Notes: a model not told the origin generated them from the sequence alone. Positions 1 through 4,710 are shown, numbered from the stretch's first letter. The stretch is DNA of 5,666 nucleotides from Chloroflexota bacterium (GCA_021786915.1 JAJYMP010000277.1:1-5666), one strand, 5' to 3'. A program made the numbers and translations.

Positions 1-138
1 AACTCGAAGGCCGCGGTCATCTACGAGGGCACGAGCCAGCTCCACACCCTGATCCAGGCCGACTACGCGATGGGCTACCGCCACGACCGCCCGCTGCGCT
101 GCGAGCCGTGGCCGGCGCAGGGATTCGAGCGGGGGTAG
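1..138 (+). CDS. Acyl-CoA dehydrogenase, C-terminal end (5' truncated by window)
   Basis: Frame 1 is open from the first base to a TAG at 136-138 and gives 45 residues. They include [20 protein letters not shown] followed by an arginine-rich tail. The (I)YEGTSQ(I/L) segment is the well-known C-terminal signature of the acyl-CoA dehydrogenase family; it lies near the FAD site at the subunit interface and just after the region that supplies the catalytic base. The enzyme oxidises acyl-CoA thioesters to enoyl-CoA with FAD and passes electrons to ETF. The substrate class (short-chain, glutaryl, isovaleryl and so on) cannot be read from this fragment, because the catalytic glutamate region and most of the protein lie upstream. 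The gene converges on the alkyltransferase gene, with 33 bp between the stops. Family assignment is secure; subfamily is unknown. Confidence 0.88.
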   Translation, partial: NSKAAVIYEGTSQLHTLIQADYAMGYRHDRPLRCEPWPAQGFERG

Positions 139-155
139 CGCGCAGGTTGGAGCGG

Positions 156-183
156 GCGGCGGCCGCGACAGCTAGGCCGCCGC
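156..183. terminator. GC-rich hairpin between convergent genes, possible bidirectional terminator
   Basis: A perfect 9-bp inverted repeat, GCGGCGGCC (156-164) and GGCCGCCGC (175-183), encloses a 10-nt loop. It starts 17 bp after the acyl-CoA dehydrogenase stop and overlaps the last codons and stop of the minus-strand alkyltransferase gene. Its position between convergent stops fits a bidirectional terminator. No T-tract follows on either strand, so it is at best a non-canonical terminator, and GC-rich DNA makes such stems easy to find by chance. Confidence 0.4.
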
Positions 184-981
184 GACCGGGCGGCACACCC
201 TGCACGGCCGGAAGCCCCGGGCGTCGGCCTCGCGCAGCGAGTGGAACGTCACGCGGTGCCCGGGCGCGACCCGACGGGCGTGGCGGCACGTGGGCCAGCA
301 GACGATGTGCGTGGTGTCCGAGCCCACCAGGCGCTCGCCCCGATGCGCGGCGTCCTCGAGCGCCGCCGGGTCCAGGCCCTCCGCCGCGAGGATCGCCCGC
401 TTGTTGCGAGGCCCGCCGAGCGAGTAGTTGCCGATCGACCCGTCGGAGCGGACGACGCGGTGGCAGGGGACCACCAGGGGCACAGGGTTGTGGCCGAGCG
501 CGGTGCCCACGGCCCGGACCGCCCTCGGGTTGCCGATCTCAGCGGCGATCCAGCCGTACGGGCGCACCTCGCCGAACGGGATCTCGAGCGCCTTCCGCCA
601 GACCGCGACCTCGAAGGGCGTGCGACCCCGCAGGTCGAGCCCGATCGGCACGTGGCGGTCTCCAGCCAGGCGGCGCGAGACGGCCGAGGCCAGCGCGGGC
701 GGCAGCGCGTCGGCGAGCAGCGTCCGGCGCCCGGTCCGAGCCTCGTGCTCGGCGGCCGCCGTCGGGCCGTCATCGCCCAGGTCGACGGACGCGATCCCGC
801 GCCCGTTCCAGGCCACCCACAGCGTCCCGATGGCCGCGGCGACCGGGGCGATCCGGTCGGCCAGGCCGACCTCGACCAGCACGTCGTCCGCCAGGCCCGC
901 GGGCGCCGGCTCGGCCAGGCCCGAGAGCAGGCCCGGGGAGGCGTCCGAAGCCGCCGTCTCGAGATACCGATCCGCCATCAT
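172..981 (-). CDS. Methylated-DNA--protein-cysteine S-methyltransferase with C-terminal Ada-like zinc module
   Basis: 269 aa. The protein transfers O6-alkyl groups from guanine in DNA to its own cysteine in a one-shot suicide repair reaction. Residues about 121-203 form the alkyltransferase core. It contains TPFEVAVW, IPFGEVRPYGWIA (134-146), the RAVG arginine-finger helix (155-158), NPVP (165-168), the acceptor motif PCHRV (172-176, Cys173), GNYSLGG and the EGL glutamate (Glu201). Residues about 1-120 match the weakly conserved N-terminal domain. Residues about 218-266 form an Ada-type metal-binding module with cysteines 228, 232, 260 and 263 (C-x3-C-x27-C-x2-C) and the typical GFRPCRVC ending. 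In E. coli Ada the zinc module is N-terminal and is followed by an AraC-type helix-turn-helix and then the alkyltransferase. Here the order is reversed and no helix-turn-helix is visible. The start is ATG at 981, overlapping the sigma-factor stop (ATGA) behind a strong Shine-Dalgarno; a second ATG follows directly. Repair function is near certain. The role of the C-terminal module (phosphotriester sensing or simple DNA binding) is inference. Confidence 0.94.
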   Translation of the reverse strand: MMADRYLETAASDASPGLLSGLAEPAPAGLADDVLVEVGLADRIAPVAAAIGTLWVAWNGRGIASVDLGDDGPTAAAEHEARTGRRTLLADALPPALASAVSRRLAGDRHVPIGLDLRGRTPFEVAVWRKALEIPFGEVRPYGWIAAEIGNPRAVRAVGTALGHNPVPLVVPCHRVVRSDGSIGNYSLGGPRNKRAILAAEGLDPAALEDAAHRGERLVGSDTTHIVCWPTCRHARRVAPGHRVTFHSLREADARGFRPCRVCRPVAAA

Positions 982-1556
982 GCGATCACCTCCTCGAGTC
1001 CCGCCTCCGCCACGGCGGTCCGCAGCATCGCGAGCCCTCGGTGGACCTGGGCCTTGACCGTGCCCTCGGGCCGGCCGAGGACCTCGGCCAGCTCCGCGTA
1101 CGAGAGGTCGTCCACGTGCCGGAGCACCACCGGCACCCGATAGCGCTCGGGCAGGGCGGCGAGGAGCCTCGCCAGCTGCTCGCGCTCAGCGGACTGCTCG
1201 GCCACGGCGACTGGTCCGTGCTCCGCCGGGGCTGCGGGTTCACGCCCGATCTCGGCCAGGCCATCGAGCGGCGTGGTCGCGGGGCGGCCCCGTCGGAGGC
1301 GGTTGCGGCACTGGTTGACGACGATCGTCGCCAGCCATGGACGGAGCCGGATGTCGCGGATCCGCGCCTCCTCGTACCCCGCCAGGGCGCGGTAGGCGCG
1401 GACGAGCGCGTCCTGCGCCACCTCTTCGGCGTCGTGGGGATTGCCCAGGACGCGCAGCGCGATCGCGTAGCAGCGATCGGCGTGGGCGCGCACGAGCGGC
1501 TCGAAGGCGGCGTCGAGATCGCGGGCGAGGGCGTCGGCGAGGGTCGGGTCGTCCAT
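978..1556 (-). CDS. RNA polymerase sigma factor, ECF (sigma-70) family
   Basis: 192 aa from ATG 1556; a GTG directly upstream at 1559 would add one residue. The residue numbers here count from that GTG. Region 2 spans about 19-90, with FEPLVRAHADRCYAIALRVL, the conserved NPHDAEEVAQDALVRAYRAL segment of regions 2.1-2.2, and RPWLATIVVNQCRNRLRR (73-90), the -10 recognition part. A variable linker rich in Ala, Pro and Glu covers about 91-125. Region 4 spans about 128-180, with LPERYRVPVVLRHVDDLSY followed by the -35-binding helix-turn-helix (ELAEVLGRPEGTVKAQVHRG). The two-domain layout and length are typical of ECF sigma factors, which direct core polymerase to a small regulon. No anti-sigma gene follows; the next gene, overlapping by 4 bp, is the alkyltransferase. 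No C-terminal extension is present. Upstream AGGTG near the ATG is a weak, tightly spaced ribosome site. The signal that activates the factor cannot be read from the sequence. Confidence 0.94.
   Translation of the reverse strand: MDDPTLADALARDLDAAFEPLVRAHADRCYAIALRVLGNPHDAEEVAQDALVRAYRALAGYEEARIRDIRLRPWLATIVVNQCRNRLRRGRPATTPLDGLAEIGREPAAPAEHGPVAVAEQSAEREQLARLLAALPERYRVPVVLRHVDDLSYAELAEVLGRPEGTVKAQVHRGLAMLRTAVAEAGLEEVIA
984..994 (-). promoter_or_regulatory. Near-perfect Shine-Dalgarno for the alkyltransferase gene
   Basis: On the minus strand AGGAGGTGATC lies just before the ATG at 981, inside the last codons of the sigma-factor gene. It is complementary over 11 nt to the usual bacterial 16S rRNA 3' tail (GATCACCTCCT). 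It settles the start of the alkyltransferase and implies efficient reinitiation after the overlapping sigma-factor stop. No other start in the window has a comparable site. Confidence 0.8.
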
Positions 1557-1618
1557 CACACCTGTTCAACACGCGCGGCGCCAGCGTGGTTGCGTGCCGG
1601 CTGATGCCGCATCCGCGA

Positions 1619-1637
1619 CCGGGCGGCGACCGCCCGG
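1619..1637. other. Strong hairpin in the divergent intergenic region
   Basis: CCGGGCGG (1619-1626) and CCGCCCGG (1630-1637) form an 8-bp all-GC stem with a 3-nt CGA loop. It lies between the divergent sigma-factor and methyltransferase genes, 63 bp upstream of the sigma-factor ATG and 38 bp upstream of the methyltransferase ATG. In the sigma-factor transcript it could lie in the 5' leader. No T-tract follows on either strand, so a terminator is not favoured. Its right arm shares bases with the adjacent palindrome at 1633-1646, so the two structures exclude each other. Confidence 0.45.
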
Positions 1638-1646
1638 CATGCCGGG
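1633..1646. promoter_or_regulatory. 14-bp perfect palindrome, candidate operator
   Basis: CCCGGCATGCCGGG is a perfect dyad in the gap between the divergent genes. It covers the position where a -35 element would sit relative to the -10-like hexamer at 1664-1669, so a dimeric regulator bound here could block the methyltransferase promoter. No known operator consensus was recognised, and the base composition lowers its significance. Confidence 0.35.
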
Positions 1647-1663
1647 GAGCCATCGTCGCATGT

Positions 1664-1669
1664 CACAAT
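1664..1669 (+). promoter_or_regulatory. -10-like hexamer of a probable leaderless promoter (methyltransferase)
   Basis: CACAAT matches TATAAT at four positions, including the key second A and final T. It ends exactly 6 nt before the ATG at 1676, so transcription would start at or next to the start codon. No Shine-Dalgarno sequence lies in front of this ATG. No clear -35 element is visible at 1641-1646. Confidence 0.5.
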
Positions 1670-1675
1670 CCGGGC

Positions 1676-2686
1676 ATGCGCCTCGACGACCGCTTCGAAG
1701 AGCTCGTCGCCAGCCTCGGCGGCTTCTACAGGACTTGGTACGTGTTCCTGGGCCTGGAGCTCGGGCTCTTCGATGCGCTCCGCGATGCGGGCCGCGCCGG
1801 GCTCACCGCGGGCGCCCTGGCCGCGAGGTGCGGCACCGAGCCGTCGCTGACCGCCCGATGGGCCTGGGGCGCGGACGCGCACGGCCTGGTCGAGGTGGTC
1901 GGTGGCCGGATCGTGATCCCCGCTGACGTGGCCGCGATCCTGCTCGACGCCAACCGGCCGGAGTTCCTGGGCGGCCAGTTCCAGTTCGCCGCCGTCGGCA
2001 GCCTCGACTACGACGCCCTGCCCGCGGTCTTCCGCACGGGCCGGTCGAACAGCGCCCGGCCAGACCGGTACCGCATCGCGATCGAGCGGCTGACGGTCCA
2101 GGACGTGGCGGTGTTCTTCACCGAGGTGCTGGGCACCTTCCCGCAGCTCGCCGCGGACCTTCGGCCTGGCTCGCGCGCCATCGACGTGCACTGTGGCGGC
2201 GGTCGCTGGCTGATCGCGATGGCCCAGCGCTTCCCCGGCATCGCCCTGACGGGCATCGAGTTCGAGCCCGACTCGGTCGAGCGGGCGCGCGACAACGTTG
2301 CCGAGGCGGGCCTCGCCGACCGGATCACGGTCGAGCAGGGGTCGATGGTCGCGGTCGGCCACGCCAACGAGGCCGACCTCGTCTACTTCCAGTACGCCCT
2401 CCACCAGCTGCCTGACCCGAGCGGCACGCTGCGCTCGGCGTGGGAGGCCGTCCGGCCGGGCGGCTGGCTCGTCGCGCTCGACTGGCACCTGCCCACGGAC
2501 CCCGACGAGCTGCACTCGCCGCAGGGTGAGCTGATCGCGGGCTTCCAGCTCGACGAAGCCGTCCAGGGGACGCGGCTGGTCACGGCCTCCGAGGCGCTCG
2601 GCTGGTTCTCCTCCGCGGGCCTGCCCGTGCCCGAACTGGTCGACCTGCCCTCCGGTGCCAGCGCGATCGTCCTGCACCGGCACTGA
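1676..2686 (+). CDS. Class I SAM-dependent methyltransferase with N-terminal winged-helix-like domain
   Basis: 336 aa. Residues about 8-90 (from FEELVASLGGFYRTWYVFLG through LTAGALAARCGTEPSLTARW to IVIPADVAAILL) look like the winged-helix dimerisation domain that precedes the catalytic domain in many O-methyltransferase-like proteins. Residues about 165-270 form the Rossmann methyltransferase. Motif I is AIDVHCGGGRW (168-178), with His-Cys where the common form is VGCG. The acidic residue that should bind the SAM ribose is in GIEFEPDS (Glu195), then QGSM (221-224) and DLVYFQYALHQLPDP (234-248). The post-I strand is RPGGWLVALDW (260-270). The chosen ATG follows a -10-like hexamer. The frame is open a further 113 codons upstream, but that part lies opposite the sigma-factor gene and has no family features. 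The methyl acceptor is unknown; a small molecule is more likely than DNA or rRNA, given the winged-helix architecture. It is divergent from the sigma-alkyltransferase operon. Confidence 0.86.
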   Translation: MRLDDRFEELVASLGGFYRTWYVFLGLELGLFDALRDAGRAGLTAGALAARCGTEPSLTARWAWGADAHGLVEVVGGRIVIPADVAAILLDANRPEFLGGQFQFAAVGSLDYDALPAVFRTGRSNSARPDRYRIAIERLTVQDVAVFFTEVLGTFPQLAADLRPGSRAIDVHCGGGRWLIAMAQRFPGIALTGIEFEPDSVERARDNVAEAGLADRITVEQGSMVAVGHANEADLVYFQYALHQLPDPSGTLRSAWEAVRPGGWLVALDWHLPTDPDELHSPQGELIAGFQLDEAVQGTRLVTASEALGWFSSAGLPVPELVDLPSGASAIVLHRH

Positions 2687-2691
2687 CATCG

Positions 2692-2708
2692 GCCGCCGCG
2701 GCGGCGGC
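2692..2708 (+). terminator. Hairpin just after the methyltransferase stop
   Basis: GCCGCC (2692-2697) and GGCGGC (2703-2708) form a 6-bp all-GC stem with a 5-nt loop, beginning 6 nt after the TGA. Only two T residues follow, so it is a weak candidate for an intrinsic terminator. The bases also contain a 14-nt perfect palindrome (2692-2705). Confidence 0.35.
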
Positions 2709-2743
2709 TTCGCCAGCGAGAAGGACTGCTCCGCGGAAGGGCT

Positions 2744-2848
2744 TGCCGGACGAAGCGACCGGGGCCTCCGCGCGTGTCCTTCCGCGCATGGGCCCCTCCC
2801 ACCCGAGCGGCTGCCTTTGTGCGGAGGCGCCCGTCGCATCGTCCGACC
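2744..2848. repeat. Long imperfect inverted repeat in the intergenic region
   Basis: The left arm is 2744-2771 and the right arm 2821-2848. Read in opposite orientation, 23 of the first 27 positions agree by eye, with shared blocks GCGGAGGC, GTCGC and TCGTCCG. The arms are separated by 49 bp. With one small gap the similarity continues outward to about 2731 and 2858 (CCCTTCCGCG against CCCTCCGCG). A further GCGGAAGG/CCTTCCGC pair (2733-2740, 2778-2785) gives an alternative fold. No gene was recognised in 2687-2889. It could be a mobile-type intergenic repeat, a transcript hairpin or a terminator region. Confidence 0.6.
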
Positions 2849-2877
2849 CTCCGCGCCGGGGTCGTCGCCAATCCCGC

Positions 2878-2883
2878 TATGGT
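2878..2883 (+). promoter_or_regulatory. -10-like hexamer of a probable leaderless promoter (281-aa acetyltransferase)
   Basis: TATGGT matches TATAAT at four positions, including the second A and final T. It ends exactly 6 nt before the GTG at 2890. No Shine-Dalgarno precedes this GTG. The same spacing occurs in front of the starts at 1676 and 4707. This signal is the main reason for choosing the GTG over the in-frame ATG 11 codons downstream. Confidence 0.5.
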
Positions 2884-2889
2884 TGGCCC

Positions 2890-3735
2890 GTGACCCGCCG
2901 TCTTGCCATCGACGCAGCCACCATGACCGCCATCGAGCGGCACGAGCTCCTCGCCCATGCCATCCCGTCGCGCGAGACGCGTGACCTGGGAGACGCCCTC
3001 CTGCTCCACGACCGGCGCGACCGGGAGCCGTTCTGGAACCGCCTCCAGGCGGTTCGCTGGCCCGACGACCCGGCTGCCTTCGACCGCCGGCTGGCCGAGA
3101 CCCTTGCCCTGTTCGCGATCCTCGGGCGGCAGCCCCACGTGTGGCCGTCGCCCGTCCACGCCGGCCCGCCCGACCTCGCGCTGCGCCTGCAGGGCAACGG
3201 TTTCATCGACGTGGGCGGCGGGCACCTCATGGTGATGGCCGAACCGGAGGCCGCGCCGCCTGTGCGCCCCGGCGAGCCGCCCCAGGGTGTGACGCTGCAT
3301 CCGTTCGTGCGGCCCGAGGACGCGCGGCCGCTCGATCTCGAGGACGCTGGCCTCGTGCTCGCCCTGTCGTTCGGGGCGTCCCTGGCGCGCGCTGCGGAGC
3401 TGGCGGCCGACCTGGAGCGCACGCTCCCGGACCCGAGGGTCGTGCTGGTGCTGGTCCGAGTCGACGGAGCCGCGGCCGCTGTCGCCAAGTCGACCACGTT
3501 CGACGGCTGGACGTACCTCTCGTCGATCGGCACGCTGCCCGGGTTCCGCGGCCGCGGGCTGGCGGCCCTCGCGACGCGCCAGGCGATCGCCAGCGCCGCG
3601 GCAGTCGAGCCGGGCCGGCCGTACCTCGGCGTGTTCAGCGGCAACGACAGCGCCATCCGCCTGTACGAGCGGCTTGGGTTCCGCTCGGTGGGCGAGTCGC
3701 CCGACCTGCTGCTCGAGACGTTGCCGGTCCGATGA
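2890..3735 (+). CDS. GNAT family N-acetyltransferase, 281 aa
   Basis: 281 aa from GTG 2890; an ATG at residue 12 is the alternative start. The C-terminal third is a GNAT domain that uses acetyl-CoA. VVLVLVRVDGAAAAVAKSTT (184-203) forms the central strands. YLSSIGTLPGFRGRGLAALA (209-228) contains the R-G-x-G acetyl-CoA pyrophosphate loop (RGRGLA, 220-225). YLGVFSGNDSAIRLYERLGF (245-264) is the usual motif B end. The N-terminal part (about 1-180) is not a clear GNAT by eye. It has LALRLQGNGFIDVGGGHLMVMAEP (96-119), which looks like the last strands of a degenerate second GNAT unit, so the protein may be a tandem GNAT with only the C-terminal copy active. The substrate is unknown. The gene stands alone, with repeat-bearing gaps on both sides. 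Confidence 0.88.
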   Translation: MTRRLAIDAATMTAIERHELLAHAIPSRETRDLGDALLLHDRRDREPFWNRLQAVRWPDDPAAFDRRLAETLALFAILGRQPHVWPSPVHAGPPDLALRLQGNGFIDVGGGHLMVMAEPEAAPPVRPGEPPQGVTLHPFVRPEDARPLDLEDAGLVLALSFGASLARAAELAADLERTLPDPRVVLVLVRVDGAAAAVAKSTTFDGWTYLSSIGTLPGFRGRGLAALATRQAIASAAAVEPGRPYLGVFSGNDSAIRLYERLGFRSVGESPDLLLETLPVR

Positions 3736-3770
3736 GCCACCGGACTTCGCACGCCCGTCGCCATCTCGCT

Positions 3771-3832
3771 CTGCCGGCGCTCCGACCGCTGTGCGCGCGC
3801 ACCCAGCGGCCCTGCCGGCGCTCCGACCGCTG
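3771..3832. repeat. Two exact 21-bp direct repeats, 41-bp period
   Basis: The 21-bp unit, beginning CTGCCGGCGC and ending CCGACCGCTG, occurs at 3771-3791 and again at 3812-3832 without a mismatch. The copies are separated by 20 bp. Both are in the gene-free stretch after the acetyltransferase stop. Two copies are too few for a CRISPR array and the spacer is short; paired binding sites or a local duplication are possible. Confidence 0.75.
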
Positions 3833-3936
3833 GACGGACCTGACGGTGCTGCATTCAGGGACGCCAGACGTCGATCGGGCGCACCAGGCGGACCGTGGGA
3901 CGGCGCGACCTCCGGCAGGGCCGGTGGGTGCACGCG
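3794..3936. repeat. Long inverted repeat in the intergenic region 3736-3996
   Basis: The left arm 3794-3818 and right arm 3912-3936 are reverse complements at 23 of 25 positions. The core is a perfect 12-nt match (CGGCCCTGCCGG at 3807-3818 against CCGGCAGGGCCG at 3912-3923). Weaker complementarity (about 12 of 22) continues inward on both sides, so a transcript could form one long imperfect stem. The second copy of the 21-bp direct repeat starts inside the left arm. The whole 261-bp gap 3736-3996 contains no gene that I can support; a smaller hairpin, GGCAGC (3943-3948) with GCTGCC (3956-3961), is also present. Confidence 0.6.
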
Positions 3937-3996
3937 GGCCGCGGCAGCTGGCGTGGCTGCCCACGATGACGGCTGGTCGATGACGGGCCAGGCTCG

Positions 3997-4710
3997 ATGA
4001 CCAGCACCCGCTGGGCGCGCCTCACCTGGCAGGCAGCCAACCCGGACGAGCTCGCGGACGACCTCGCTCGACGGCTGGGCCAACAGCCCGTGCCGATCGG
4101 CGGCAGGGCATGGCGGTTCGACCTGGGGGACGACGCCCTCGAGGTCGTCCCGTGGCGCCGCGAGGGGCCGCGCGACGACCCGGCACCCGATGGCCGCCTG
4201 GTGTTCGAACCCGCCAGCGGCGGCGCGTCCGTCCCGCAGCCCGCGCCCGACGCTCCTGAAGCCCCGCTCGCGCTGGTCGGGGTCGCATGGTCGACGGTTG
4301 AGCTCGACCGATCCGAGCAGGAGCTCGATCCATGGCTGTTCGCGCCCGACCCATCCCTCGGCGACGGCGACGCCCACCCCGACGCGCACCTCGGCGCCCT
4401 CACGCGACTGCGCCGTGGCGCATCGCTCCCGGGCGGCACGCTGGTGCTCGCGGAGCCCAACACGGAGGGGCGGCTTGCGGGATCGCTCGCGCGCGACGGC
4501 GAGGGTCCGTGCGCGCTGTACCTGCGGCCGGCGGGGGGGCTCGGCGCCTGGGCGGCTGCTGCCCGGGAGCGCGGCGTCCGGCTGTCAGGGCGACGGCGGG
4601 GCCCGCTCGGCAGCGCGGTCCTGCTGCCGGGCCGAAGCGTCGCCGGACCGCACCTCCTGGTGGTCGACGGCCCCGCGGCGCCGGCCCGGCCGAGTACCAT
4701 CGCGCCATGA
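3997..4710 (+). CDS. Hypothetical protein, probable degenerate VOC/glyoxalase-fold protein
   Basis: 237 aa. No specific family is recognised with certainty, but the pattern fits two glyoxalase-type (VOC) modules. Module 1 is RWARLTWQAANPDELADDLA, then a strand-rich part (RAWRFDLGDDALEVVPW, 37-53). Module 2 opens with LALVGVAWSTVELDRSEQEL (91-110). It continues with TLVLAEPNTEGRLAGSLA (148-165), resembling the common LVEP...GP.ARFL segment. It then has ALYLRPAGGLGAWAAAARER (173-192) and SAVLLPGRSVAGPHLLVV (206-223). The usual metal ligands appear lost: the expected His at the start of the last unit reads ALYL, and the expected Glu in the final strand reads LLVV. If the fold is right, binding or a non-metal role is more likely than lyase activity. 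The residues between the modules are Pro/Ala/Asp-rich. The gene ends by overlapping the next start (ATGA). The ribosome site is weak (CAGG), and a GCTGGTC/GACCAGC pair (3972-3978, 3999-4005) could fold over the start codon. Confidence 0.6.
   Translation: MTSTRWARLTWQAANPDELADDLARRLGQQPVPIGGRAWRFDLGDDALEVVPWRREGPRDDPAPDGRLVFEPASGGASVPQPAPDAPEAPLALVGVAWSTVELDRSEQELDPWLFAPDPSLGDGDAHPDAHLGALTRLRRGASLPGGTLVLAEPNTEGRLAGSLARDGEGPCALYLRPAGGLGAWAAAARERGVRLSGRRRGPLGSAVLLPGRSVAGPHLLVVDGPAAPARPSTIAP
4695..4700 (+). promoter_or_regulatory. -10-like hexamer before the 145-aa acetyltransferase
   Basis: TACCAT matches TATAAT at four positions, including the second A and final T. It ends exactly 6 nt before the ATG at 4707 and lies inside the last codons of the preceding gene. 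It could allow independent leaderless expression of the acetyltransferase in addition to read-through. No -35 element and no Shine-Dalgarno were seen. Confidence 0.4.

Noticed and set aside
1563..1571. TGTTCAACA dyad just upstream of the sigma-factor start as an autoregulatory promoter element
   Set aside because: It lies within about 7-15 nt of the start codon, too close to act as a -35 element, and is only 9 nt long.
108..1604. A 498-codon open frame on the plus strand opposite the alkyltransferase and sigma-factor genes
   Set aside because: Its translation is Arg/Pro/Ala/Gly-rich with no domain pattern, while both minus-strand genes under it have clear catalytic and DNA-binding motifs. 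It is an open frame produced by high GC.
1337..1675. Upstream in-frame extension of the methyltransferase (113 more codons)
   Set aside because: This part overlaps the sigma-factor gene on the other strand and is Arg-rich without domain features. The ATG at 1676 matches the family N-terminus and has a promoter-like hexamer.
1556..2839. A 427-codon open frame on the minus strand opposite the methyltransferase
   Set aside because: No family features; the plus-strand methyltransferase has motif I and post-I signatures in the same interval.
2743..2889. Upstream ATG for the 281-aa acetyltransferase adding 49 residues
   Set aside because: The extension translates the inverted repeat into a Pro/Arg/Ser-rich stretch with no family features. 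The GTG at 2890 has the -10-like signal at the same spacing as other starts.
3771..3832. CRISPR array
   Set aside because: Only two copies of a 21-bp unit with a 20-bp spacer, and no cas genes nearby.
3674..4000. Small gene in the gap after the 281-aa acetyltransferase
   Set aside because: The plus-strand open frames here start inside the acetyltransferase in another frame and then read through repeats. Composition is Arg/Ala/Gly-rich with no ribosome site or family resemblance.
2383..4389. A 668-codon open frame on the minus strand
   Set aside because: It runs opposite the methyltransferase, acetyltransferase and VOC-like genes and across two repeat-bearing gaps. It has low-complexity Arg/Gly/Pro composition and no recognisable domain.
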